A DNA stretch of 36,211 nucleotides from an uncultured Clostridia bacterium (GTDB lineage: Bacteria > Bacillota > Clostridia > Lachnospirales > CAG-274). Position numbers and translations under genes: made by a program. This document shows positions 1-7,023 of this stretch, in pieces. The stretch covers positions 1 through 36,211 of the forward strand of contig CALWRD010000002.1 in assembly GCA_944383875.1 (NCBI GenBank). The letters are read 5' to 3'. Below the pieces are notes generated by a model. That model made no database searches, had not been told where the DNA came from, and saw nothing but the letters and a program-made list of their open reading frames with translations. The number at the start of each line of letters is the position of its first letter. Position 1 is the first letter of the stretch.

Positions 1-1868
1 ATGACGGTGTGGTTACCACCCAGTTTACCATGACCACCATTGAGGAATTGGGACTGCTTAAGATGGATTTCCTTGGCTTAAGAACCCTTACCGTTATTCA
101 AAATGCCTTTCAGGAAGTTGAACGCAGGCACGGTATTAAATACACATCGGATACCATTGATTATGAGGATAAGCGTGTTTATGAGCTTATTTCAAAGGGT
201 AATACCATGGGCGTTTTCCAGCTTGAAAGTGCAGGTATGACATCTTTCATGAAGGAACTCCGACCCCACAATATAGAGGACATTATAGCGGGTATTTCAC
301 TATATCGTCCCGGTCCAATGGACTTTATACCAAAGTATATTCAGGGTAAACGAAATAAGGGTAAAATAGAGTATACCCACCCCAAGCTTGAGCCTATACT
401 TAAGCCAACCTACGGCTGTATAGTCTATCAGGAACAGGTTATGCAGATCGTCCGAGAACTGGCAGGCTATTCCCTTGGCAGGAGCGATATGGTGCGCCGT
501 GCCATGAGTAAGAAAAAGACCGATGTTATGGCACGTGAAAGGGAAAAGTTTATTAACGGTGATGAGGAAGAAGGGGTACCGGGCTGTGTAAAAAACGGCA
601 TTCCTGCTGATGTGGCAAGTAAGATATTCGATGAAATGACGGACTTTGCCAAGTATGCCTTCAACAAATCCCACGCTGCCGCCTATGCGGTGGTGGCATA
701 TCAGACAGCTTGGCTTAAGACATACTATCCTACGGAGTTTATGGCTGCCCTTCTGACAAGCGTTGCGGATAATACCGATAAGGTAAGGGAATATATTGCC
801 GAATGCAGGCGTATGGGCATCAAGCTTATGCCGCCGGATATTAACGAGGGATATGCTCGCTTTACCGTTTCAGGTGATAACAACATACGATTTGGGCTTG
901 CGGCGATAAAAAGCGTGGGACGTGCTGCTGTTGAAGCTATGGTGGAAGACAGGGAAAAGAAGGGTCCATATATAAGCCTGACGCAGTTTCTGGAACGTGT
1001 CAGCAGCGTTATGAATGTAAAATGCGTTGAAAACCTTATCCGCAGCGGAGCCTTTGACTCTCTTGGGGGCAAAAGAGCACAGTATCTTTCTGTTTACAAG
1101 CAGATACATAACGGTCTGGGACAGAGCAGGCGAAACAATGCGGAAGGTCAGATGGATTTATTTTCCATGACTGCAAAGGATTCCGAGGAACTTTACAGGG
1201 ATACTCTGCCGGATGTGGAGGAATTTCCCCAAAAGGATATACTTGCCATGGAAAAGGAACTGCTTGGCATATATGTAAGCGGAAATCCCCTTGAGCCATA
1301 CGAGCCTGTGCTTAAGAGATTTGTATCCAACACTACCCTTGATTTTTCACAAAGCGGCAGTGATGAGGAAAAGCTTTCCGACGGCAGCAAAGTAATTATC
1401 GGAGGCATTATTGATACCCTTTCGGTTAAGTATACACGCAAAAATGATAAAATGGCATTTGTCACTTTGGAGGATATTAACGGCAGTGTCGAGGTGGTTA
1501 TTTTCCCCAAGGTGTATGCAAAGTATGGGGTCTTGCTGGAGGAAAACAAGGTTGTGCTTATAAACGGGCGAACACAGGTTTCCGCCGACGGTGACACGAA
1601 GATAATATGCGAGGATATACATACCTATGAAGAGCTGGAGGATGCAGGTAAGACCATATGGATCAGGCTTACCGCCGACAGGAATATTAATGCCGAAAGC
1701 CTTATGCCCCTGCTTATGCGAAGCAGGGGAGCCAGCAAGGTTATTATTTATGATGAAAAAACCAAGCGTAAAATGCCTGTCAGACCACAATATTACGTAA
1801 AACCCGGTGAGGAGCTTATTTCCGCCCTTACGGAGCTTTGCGGCAGCGGAAATGTGGTGGTGAAGTAA
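1..1868 (+). CDS. dnaE: DNA polymerase III subunit alpha, C-terminal half (5' end outside window)
   Basis: Replicative DNA polymerase alpha subunit, which extends DNA at the fork. The reading frame is open from the first complete codon (base 3), so this is a window-edge truncation and the GTG at 9 is not a real start. About 620 residues remain of a protein usually near 1,150. Visible in order: the end of the palm/fingers region (LGLLKMDFLGLRTL near residue 15; GVFQLES near 68; SLYRPGPMDFIPKY near 97; YQEQVMQI near 140; FNKSHAAAYA near 218), a helix-hairpin-helix region (RFGLAAIKSVG near 295), then an OB-fold (about residues 450-530). The PHP domain and the catalytic aspartates lie upstream. 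No clear terminator separates it from azlC 109 bases downstream. This is the DnaE type, not PolC, which carries a proofreading exonuclease. Confidence 0.96.
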   Translation, partial: DGVVTTQFTMTTIEELGLLKMDFLGLRTLTVIQNAFQEVERRHGIKYTSDTIDYEDKRVYELISKGNTMGVFQLESAGMTSFMKELRPHNIEDIIAGISLYRPGPMDFIPKYIQGKRNKGKIEYTHPKLEPILKPTYGCIVYQEQVMQIVRELAGYSLGRSDMVRRAMSKKKTDVMAREREKFINGDEEEGVPGCVKNGIPADVASKIFDEMTDFAKYAFNKSHAAAYAVVAYQTAWLKTYYPTEFMAALLTSVADNTDKVREYIAECRRMGIKLMPPDINEGYARFTVSGDNNIRFGLAAIKSVGRAAVEAMVEDREKKGPYISLTQFLERVSSVMNVKCVENLIRSGAFDSLGGKRAQYLSVYKQIHNGLGQSRRNNAEGQMDLFSMTAKDSEELYRDTLPDVEEFPQKDILAMEKELLGIYVSGNPLEPYEPVLKRFVSNTTLDFSQSGSDEEKLSDGSKVIIGGIIDTLSVKYTRKNDKMAFVTLEDINGSVEVVIFPKVYAKYGVLLEENKVVLINGRTQVSADGDTKIICEDIHTYEELEDAGKTIWIRLTADRNINAESLMPLLMRSRGASKVIIYDEKTKRKMPVRPQYYVKPGEELISALTELCGSGNVVVK

Positions 1869-1977
1869 TTCTAAGTATACGGAAGGTTTACTCTGCCGGC
1901 GGAGCATTGGCTTATTTTCAGAGGACAATACTATTACCAAAGATAATTCTCTTTTGGTTTGGAAATGAGGATATATT

Positions 1978-2685
1978 GTGAGAGGAAGGACTTTTAAATA
2001 CGCCCTTAAGGTATGTACTCCCGTTATTTTGGGTTATCTGCCGGCAGGTTTTGCCTTTGGGCTTATGATCACGGCTGTGGGATGCAGCCTTCTTACCGCA
2101 CTTGTTATGAGTCTCAGCATTTATACCGGTGCGGGGCAGTATCTGGCTGTTGACTTTATTAAAAATAATTCGCCCCTTATTACGGTGGCGGTATCGACTT
2201 TTTTGATTAACTGCAAGCATCTTTTTTACGGGCTTTCGCTCCTTGAAAAGTATAAGGGTACAGGGCTTAAAAAGCTGTATCTTATCTTTGGGCTGACGGA
2301 TGAAACCTATGCCCTTATGACAAGTGTGCACTGTCCCGACACCATCGATGAAAAGCATCTTGCATTGACGGTTACAATTATCAATCAATGTGCATGGGTC
2401 TTTGCCACCTTTTTGTTTGCGTTTTTGGGCACGGTGGTCAAGTTTGATACCACAGGGCTTGATTTTGCTATGACGGCTTTGTTTTTGGTTATTATAACGG
2501 ACCAGTTCAAAACATATAAAACAAAGCTGCCCTTTGTAATAGGCGCCGGTTCCGCCCTTGTTGCCTGGGTGGTGCTTGGCAAGGGTAATTTGCTCCTTGG
2601 CGGTGCGGTGCTTTCCGTAGCGCTGCTTATTTTGTTCAGAAAACATATTGAGGCATCGGAGGAAAAGGAGGCGGAGCGGAAATGA
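1978..2685 (+). CDS. azlC: AzlC family branched-chain amino acid permease
   Basis: Large subunit of an AzlCD-type membrane transporter. In Bacillus subtilis the family gives resistance to azaleucine and is thought to export branched-chain amino acids. The 235-residue protein has the family opening (PVILGYLPAGFAFGLM near residue 15), the segment SIYTGAGQY, and several hydrophobic helices through to a charged C-terminus. The start is GTG with ATGAGG about eight bases upstream. Its last four bases overlap the azlD start (ATGA), so the two are translationally coupled. The substrate here is not shown by the sequence; the neighbouring tryptophan-sensing gene mtrB makes other amino acids worth considering. 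Confidence 0.9.
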   Translation: MRGRTFKYALKVCTPVILGYLPAGFAFGLMITAVGCSLLTALVMSLSIYTGAGQYLAVDFIKNNSPLITVAVSTFLINCKHLFYGLSLLEKYKGTGLKKLYLIFGLTDETYALMTSVHCPDTIDEKHLALTVTIINQCAWVFATFLFAFLGTVVKFDTTGLDFAMTALFLVIITDQFKTYKTKLPFVIGAGSALVAWVVLGKGNLLLGGAVLSVALLILFRKHIEASEEKEAERK

Positions 2686-3005
2686 GTGATTTAAAGATTG
2701 TTGCCTGTATAGCATTGATTGCGGTCATTACCTTCGGTACAAGAGCTTTGCCTTTTATACTTTTCGGCAGGGGCGATAGCCCTGCACCTATAGTTCTGTT
2801 TGTAGGAAAGTATTTGCCACCTGCCTTAATTAGTGCTATAATTATATATTGTTACAAGGATGTTGATTTTCTTACAGGTACACATGGTCTGCCGGAGCTT
2901 GCTGCGGCATTTTGCGTTGTGCTTTTGCACCTTCGGTTTAAAAATACTATGCTCAGTATTTTTGCGGGCACTGTTTTTTATATGGTTGTGTTAAGACTGT
3001 GTTAA
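2682..3005 (+). CDS. azlD: AzlD family small transporter subunit
   Basis: Small partner of AzlC, 107 residues, almost entirely hydrophobic with about four membrane helices. The family motif TFGTRALPFILFG sits near residues 18-30, and a second conserved stretch (LPPALISAIIIY) near 48-59. It overlaps azlC by four bases and has GGAGGCGGAGCGG just upstream inside azlC as ribosome site. Function is by family: it forms a two-component exporter with AzlC. Stop is at 3003-3005, 89 bases before mtrB. Confidence 0.88.
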   Translation: MSDLKIVACIALIAVITFGTRALPFILFGRGDSPAPIVLFVGKYLPPALISAIIIYCYKDVDFLTGTHGLPELAAAFCVVLLHLRFKNTMLSIFAGTVFYMVVLRLC

Positions 3006-3094
3006 GTCTGGGTAAACTGCAAATGTAGAAAATTGACGGCAAAACGGTTTTGTTTTTGTATATATTTGATATGGATTGAAAGGAGGATAAAGCT

Positions 3095-3346
3095 ATGTCA
3101 GAAGAAATGGCTAAAATTGACGCCGAATTTCCGTATATTTGTGTAAAATCTCTCGAAAAAGGCGTTAATGTAATCGGTCTTACAAGGGGAGAGGATACCA
3201 AGTTTCATCACACTGAAAAACTTGACGAGGGAGAAGTTTTAATTGTACAATTTACAGAGAATACGTCGGCAATGAAAGTCAGGGGCAAAGCCGATATTTA
3301 TACAGCTTACGGCTTGATAAAAGCAGGAGAAGGCAGAGATGAATAA
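3095..3346 (+). CDS. mtrB: trp RNA-binding attenuation protein (TRAP)
   Basis: TRAP is a ring-forming protein (11 subunits in Bacillus) that binds tryptophan and then wraps RNA carrying repeated GAG/UAG triplets, switching off trp operon transcription or translation. This 83-residue protein matches the B. subtilis protein from memory almost throughout: [10 protein letters not shown] (23-32), DTKFHH (34-39), QFTENTSA (52-59), KVRG (61-64). The three RNA-contacting residues known in B. subtilis (Lys37, Lys56, Arg58) correspond to Lys42, Lys61 and Arg63 here, and the tryptophan-pocket segment Q-F-T-x-x-T-S is intact. It has five extra N-terminal residues and a slightly longer tail. AAAGGAGG lies eight bases before the ATG. 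In Bacillus mtrB follows folE (mtrA); here it lies between azlCD and pyk. I found no GAG/UAG repeat array in the intergenic regions. Confidence 0.93.
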   Translation: MSEEMAKIDAEFPYICVKSLEKGVNVIGLTRGEDTKFHHTEKLDEGEVLIVQFTENTSAMKVRGKADIYTAYGLIKAGEGRDE

Positions 3347-3406
3347 CCATCTCTTTTAAGGGAAAAACTAAGAACTAATACTATGTACAAAAGGAGACTA
3401 AACAGT

Positions 3407-5167
3407 ATGCGTAAAACTAAAATTGTTGCAACATTGGGACCTGCTACAAATGAGGTTGACATTATAAAAAAGTTGATTGAGGCAGGTCTTAATGCCGCAA
3501 GGTTTAATTTTTCTCACGGCAGCTACGAGGAACATGGTCAGAGAATGGATAACTTCATTCAGGCAAGGGAAGAAATGCATGCCTATGTGCCTATGATGCT
3601 TGATACCAAGGGTCCCGAAATTCGCACGGGTGACTTTGCAGAGGGCGCCGTAAACGTAACGGCAGGTCAGAAGTTTACCATTACAACCGATGATGTTATC
3701 GGTGATGAAACAAAGGTTTCGGTTACCTATAAGGGTATTACAAATGATGTCAATATCGGTTCCACCATTCTTATTGACGATGGTCTTATTGAGCTTAAGG
3801 TTGAGGAAATTAACGGCAGCAATATTATCTGTACTGTTATGAACGGCGGCGAGATTGGCTCCAAGAAGGGTGTTAATGTGCCTGATGTACACATTAACCT
3901 TCCTGCCCTTACACAGAAGGATATTGATGATATTAAGTTCGGTATTAAAAAGGGCGTTGACTACATTGCAGCTTCATTTATCCGTTCTGCCTCCGATGTA
4001 CTTGAAATAAGAAAGGTGCTTGAGGAAAACGGCGGCGCCGACATTAAAATCATCTCTAAGATAGAAAGCCGTGACGGCGTTGAAAATATTGATGAGATCC
4101 TTGAGGTGAGCGATGGTGTAATGGTTGCAAGAGGCGATCTTGGCGTTGAGATTCCTTTTGAGGAAGTGCCTATTATCCAGAAGATGCTTATCAAAAAGTG
4201 CCGTGAAAAGTCCAAGACTGTTATCACAGCTACTCAGATGCTCGATTCCATGACCAAAAATCCACGTCCTACCCGTGCGGAGGTAAGCGACGTTGCAAAT
4301 GCTATCTATGACAGGACAGACGCTGTTATGCTTTCGGGTGAAAGTGCTAAGGGTAAGTATCCTGTTGAGGCTATTATGGCTATGGATAAGATTGCCAGAG
4401 AGGTTGAAAGCAGCTTTGACTATATCAAAAAGTTTGATGAGACAGGCACCGTTCGCCTTACAAATATAGCAAATGCTGTAAGCCACAGTGCATGTACCAC
4501 TGCACATGATCTTGGGGCAAAGCTTATTGCCGTAGTAAGTATGTCCGGTCGTGCGGCAAGGATGGTTGCAAAGTACAGACCTGCATGTCCTATCCTTGCT
4601 TGTACCCCAAATGAGCGTACTCTTCGTCAGATGAGCCTTATCTGGGGAGCTATTCCTATGCCTGTATCTTATCGTACAGATAATTTCCATCAGCTCTTTG
4701 AAGATGTATGCGAGGCTTCCTACGAGGCAGGACTTACACAAATCGGCGATATAGTTGTATTTACAGGCGGTACTCCTCTCGGAACCAAGGGTGCAACAAA
4801 TACCCTTAAGGTTGGTGTCGTGGGAAGTAAACTTCTTGAAGCATACTCAAGAAATACCGATGCGAATGATGTAACAGCACGTACACTTATTGTAAATACT
4901 TCGGATAACCTTGACCTTAAGTTTAGAAAGGATATGGTTATGGTTACCGCAGATACAAGCACCGAGCTTGTACCTTATGTTAAAAAGTCTGCTGCTCTTA
5001 TTGTGGGCAATTCAAAAAATGATGACTTCGGTAATCTTATTAAGGCTGCCAAGGAGGCAAATATACCTGTTATCGCAAGTGATAAAAATGTTGAGGAGAC
5101 AATTCCCGACAATATCCTTGTGAAGGTAGACAGCAGTAAGGGTATTGTCTATAATTGCAATAACTGA
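3407..5167 (+). CDS. pyk: pyruvate kinase with C-terminal extra domain
   Basis: Last step of glycolysis: phosphoenolpyruvate plus ADP to pyruvate plus ATP, in the cytoplasm. I choose the ATG at 3407 (MRKTKIVATLGP), because the upstream in-frame ATG at 3383 would place the AAAGGAG ribosome site inside the gene. That gives 586 residues, matching Bacillus-type enzymes. Visible: the N-terminal barrel strand, FNFSHGSYEEH, MLDTKGPEIRTG with the lid domain following, the active-site segment IKIISKIESRDGV (Lys218, Glu220), ARGDLGVE, and the allosteric C domain (MSGRAARMVAKYRP). About 90 extra residues at the end resemble the PEP-utiliser mobile domain but lack the catalytic histidine, as in other Firmicutes. 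It follows mtrB by 60 bases without a terminator, so it may be cotranscribed with it. Confidence 0.97.
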   Translation: MRKTKIVATLGPATNEVDIIKKLIEAGLNAARFNFSHGSYEEHGQRMDNFIQAREEMHAYVPMMLDTKGPEIRTGDFAEGAVNVTAGQKFTITTDDVIGDETKVSVTYKGITNDVNIGSTILIDDGLIELKVEEINGSNIICTVMNGGEIGSKKGVNVPDVHINLPALTQKDIDDIKFGIKKGVDYIAASFIRSASDVLEIRKVLEENGGADIKIISKIESRDGVENIDEILEVSDGVMVARGDLGVEIPFEEVPIIQKMLIKKCREKSKTVITATQMLDSMTKNPRPTRAEVSDVANAIYDRTDAVMLSGESAKGKYPVEAIMAMDKIAREVESSFDYIKKFDETGTVRLTNIANAVSHSACTTAHDLGAKLIAVVSMSGRAARMVAKYRPACPILACTPNERTLRQMSLIWGAIPMPVSYRTDNFHQLFEDVCEASYEAGLTQIGDIVVFTGGTPLGTKGATNTLKVGVVGSKLLEAYSRNTDANDVTARTLIVNTSDNLDLKFRKDMVMVTADTSTELVPYVKKSAALIVGNSKNDDFGNLIKAAKEANIPVIASDKNVEETIPDNILVKVDSSKGIVYNCNN

Positions 5168-5196
5168 TAGATCTATTTAAGTATAATAATGTTTTT

Positions 5197-5226
5197 TAGG
5201 TGCGGATTTTTGCCGCACCTATTTTA
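5197..5226 (+). terminator. Rho-independent terminator after pyk
   Basis: Perfect nine-base stem TAGGTGCGG / CCGCACCTA with a seven-base loop, followed by TTTTAT. It closes the mtrB-pyk transcription unit. Confidence 0.88.
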
Positions 5227-5362
5227 TATAATTGGGCTTGCTTTATAAAATGTTTTTTGTTATAATATAATTAAGCTATAGATTGTTACTAAATAATGCT
5301 TTTTAATCATTATTATTTTTATACGAAAAATAAAAAAAATTGCACAAATTTAAAAAAATCTA

Positions 5363-5391
5363 TTGCTTTGTCAGAATAAATGTGGTATCAT
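5363..5391 (+). promoter_or_regulatory. candidate sigma-A promoter for the BlaI-type regulator gene
   Basis: TTGCTT, 17-base spacer, TATCAT in an AT-rich intergenic stretch, ending 42 bases before the GTG start of the regulator. This is the best-spaced match in the interval; no experimental support. The rest of 5227-5432 is AT-rich, with no other clear signal. Confidence 0.5.
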
Positions 5392-5432
5392 AAATAATAA
5401 TATTAATAAAAATATATACGAGGTGATTAAAC

Positions 5433-5822
5433 GTGAACGAATTCAGATTAAGCAAGAACGAAATGGAAATTATGTCATTGTTTTGGCAGGAAGGCAGACC
5501 TCTTTCAAAGTCAGAGATAATTGAACTTTCATCTGACAGAAGCTGGAAGGCAAGCTCCGTTTATGTACTGCTTAACTCCTTACTTAAGAAAGGTGCTATC
5601 AGAGAAGCCGGCTTTGTAAAGAGCCAGACTAATATCGGTCGTACATTTGAGGCTATGCTTGATGAAAACGAGTATGTTATTATGCAAATTAACAGCGATA
5701 TTAAGGAGAGAAACCTTTCTATTGTTGATCTTATGGCAGGTCTTATTAATCAGGAAACAGATAAGACTGTTGTTGAAAAATTAGAAAAAGTAATTCAGGA
5801 AAAGTTAAAATCCGCTAAATAA
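5433..5822 (+). CDS. BlaI/MecI/CopY family transcriptional repressor
   Basis: Winged-helix DNA-binding protein of the penicillinase-repressor family, 129 residues. The signature is at the N-terminus: LSKNEMEIMSLFWQEGRPLS (residues 6-25), then KASSVYVLLNSLLKKGAI (34-51) as recognition helix and wing, with a shorter charged helical C-terminus that would dimerise. BlaI proteins usually pair with a BlaR1/MecR1 membrane sensor protease that inactivates them; none is adjacent here, and no beta-lactamase or copper gene is nearby. Start is GTG with GAGGTGATT eight bases upstream. The gene is monocistronic, between its own promoter candidate and a terminator. Its target and inducer cannot be told from sequence; a penicillin-binding protein gene lies 1.2 kb away on the other strand. 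Confidence 0.85.
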   Translation: MNEFRLSKNEMEIMSLFWQEGRPLSKSEIIELSSDRSWKASSVYVLLNSLLKKGAIREAGFVKSQTNIGRTFEAMLDENEYVIMQINSDIKERNLSIVDLMAGLINQETDKTVVEKLEKVIQEKLKSAK

Positions 5823-5834
5823 TTCAATTAATTA

Positions 5835-5867
5835 AGCCCAATCTCGGTCACTGAGGTTGGGCTTTTT
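5835..5867 (+). terminator. Rho-independent terminator after the BlaI-type gene
   Basis: Eleven-base stem AGCCCAATCTC / GAGGTTGGGCT (one T-G wobble), seven-base loop, then TTTTT. It lies directly beside the oppositely oriented rnpB terminator. Confidence 0.88.
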
Positions 5868-5874
5868 GCTGATT

Positions 5875-5906
5875 AAAAAACTCTCTGTAATTCCTATGCA
5901 GAGAGT
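5875..5906 (-). terminator. Rho-independent terminator of rnpB
   Basis: Read on the minus strand: stem ACTCTCTG / CAGAGAGT with an eleven-base loop, followed by six T. It begins 12 bases past the end of the RNase P RNA P1 helix. Confidence 0.85.
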
Positions 5907-5917
5907 AAGTGTCATTA

Positions 5918-6250
5918 TGCAAGCCGGTCTGTAAGCCGTGTTCTGTTTAGACAGCCATCTATCTGGTATTATCGTCACCGATAATCTCTAGCGGCGCTTT
6001 GAGGCGGGGCGAGCAGCCCCATATTGCCTACCCGCCTTGCTCCGAATGGGGTTTACAGAGCGTCCCTTGTTACCAAGGGACCGGTAGTCTCTTACACTGC
6101 CTTCCCACCCTTACCTGCCCGAGACAGGCGGTTTATTTCTGTTGCTCTTTCCTTAGAGTCGCCTCCACCGGACGTTATCCGGCATTCTGCTCTGTGGAGC
6201 ACGGACTTTCCTCACACCCGAAGGTGCGCGACTGTCCAACCGACTTGCAA
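5918..6250 (-). ncRNA. rnpB: RNase P RNA (class A)
   Basis: Catalytic RNA that matures the 5' ends of tRNAs. On the minus strand the hallmark 5' block GAGGAAAGTCCGTGCTCC is present, followed by the conserved core (GGTAAGGGTGGGAAGGCAG, then GTAAGAGACTACCGG) and, at the 3' end, the typical ACAGAACACGGCTTACAGA. The ends were set from helix P1, where TGCAAGTCGGT at the 5' side pairs with ACCGGCTTGCA at the 3' side (one wobble), giving about 333 nucleotides. Open reading frames that cross this region are artefacts of the RNA gene. Confidence 0.95.
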
Positions 6251-6256
6251 TATAAA

Positions 6257-6285
6257 ATTATACCACAAATACCCACACTGTTCAA
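6257..6285 (-). promoter_or_regulatory. rnpB promoter with extended -10
   Basis: On the minus strand: TTGAAC, exactly 17 bases, TATAAT preceded by TGG (extended -10). Predicted transcription start falls at the first base of helix P1 of the RNase P RNA, which independently supports the RNA 5' end. Confidence 0.85.
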
Positions 6286-6395
6286 GCCCTAAAACATAAC
6301 TATCAAAATCTGATTTTGAAAAATAATTGTAATAATATATGACATTTGATGATATTACAGGAATTTTTTTAATTCAGATAGATGTGGACAGCTAA

Positions 6396-6926
6396 TTACA
6401 ACCTGTCACTAAGGTTAAATTCAAAAAGAATCAGTTCCGAGGGAATAAGACCGTTCAGCATAACATGGGTGACCCCCACGGGTCTGAAACCCATCTTGGT
6501 ATAAAGGGAGGAAGCAGGCTTATTGCCTACCCATGTATCAAGGCGAACCGCTTTCATTCTCATTTTTTTGGCAAAGTCAAGGGTATACTTCACCATTTGA
6601 CTGCCGTATCCCTTGCCTGCGGCAGAAGGAGGAATACAAAGGGTATGCAGTACAAGCACTTCCTCAGGCTCTGCCTTATACATCCAGTCCATACCTGTAT
6701 ATTCTTCGGGCTGGTTTTGGTTTAATATCATACTTGCACATACCTTGCCATTCTCTTCCAGAACATAGAGAGTATCTTCATCAAATGCCTTTTCCGCAAC
6801 ATTCCTTGTGGGATACACACCAAGTATCCAGTTTGAATTTGTTCCATGTTTCTGCTCATATGTAAGGAGCTCGGTATAACTGTTTTCGATTTGGTCAATA
6901 TCTTCAATTATAGCTTTTCTGATCAT
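6396..6926 (-). CDS. GNAT family N-acetyltransferase
   Basis: Transfers an acyl group from acyl-CoA to an amine; substrate unknown. The 176-residue protein begins MIRKAIIEDIDQIENSYTE, typical of the family's first strand and helix. The acetyl-CoA pyrophosphate loop is GKGYGSQMV (motif A, near residue 115), preceded by the beta-4 strand VLVLHTLCIPPSAAG and followed by the motif B segment NKPASSLYTKMGFRPVG. The start is placed at the ATG at 6926, with GAGGT nine bases upstream, rather than at the in-frame ATG seven codons earlier, which has no ribosome site. It stands alone between rnpB and the PBP gene, same strand as both. The stretch 6286-6395 downstream holds only the rnpB upstream region and a weak palindrome (TCAAAATC-T-GATTTTGA). 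Confidence 0.82.
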   Translation of the reverse strand: MIRKAIIEDIDQIENSYTELLTYEQKHGTNSNWILGVYPTRNVAEKAFDEDTLYVLEENGKVCASMILNQNQPEEYTGMDWMYKAEPEEVLVLHTLCIPPSAAGKGYGSQMVKYTLDFAKKMRMKAVRLDTWVGNKPASSLYTKMGFRPVGVTHVMLNGLIPSELILFEFNLSDRL

Positions 6927-6983
6927 AACATACCTCAAAAAAATCATCTCTTACAGCTGCCATCTGTATTGGGGCAATTGTTG

Positions 6984-7016
6984 AAAGGGCTCAAACCCCT
7001 CCGGTCTGAGCCTTTT
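6984..7016 (-). terminator. probable terminator hairpin after the PBP gene
   Basis: Fourteen-base stem with one G-T pair and one mismatch (arms 6984-6997 and 7003-7016, loop CCTCC), seven bases past the PBP stop. On the minus strand the downstream arm ends CCCTTT and the T tract is short, so termination strength is uncertain. Confidence 0.5.
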
Positions 7017-7023
7017 GCCGTAA

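Noticed and set aside
1918-2715. 265-codon minus-strand frame
   Set aside because: Antisense to azlC, highly basic and without family resemblance.
3039-3064. Promoter for mtrB (TTGACG with TATATA)
   Set aside because: The spacing is about 20 bases, too long for a confident call; mtrB may be read from azlC or another start.
1978-3346. TRAP binding site (GAG/UAG repeats) controlling azlCD or mtrB
   Set aside because: Scanned the leaders by eye; isolated GAG triplets only, no run with two- or three-base spacing.
3974-4741. 255-codon minus-strand frame
   Set aside because: Antisense to pyk, cysteine-rich nonsense composition, no start signal.
5999-6299. Two plus-strand open frames of about 90 codons
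   Set aside because: They lie antisense to the RNase P RNA and simply reflect its conserved, stop-poor sequence; no ribosome site.
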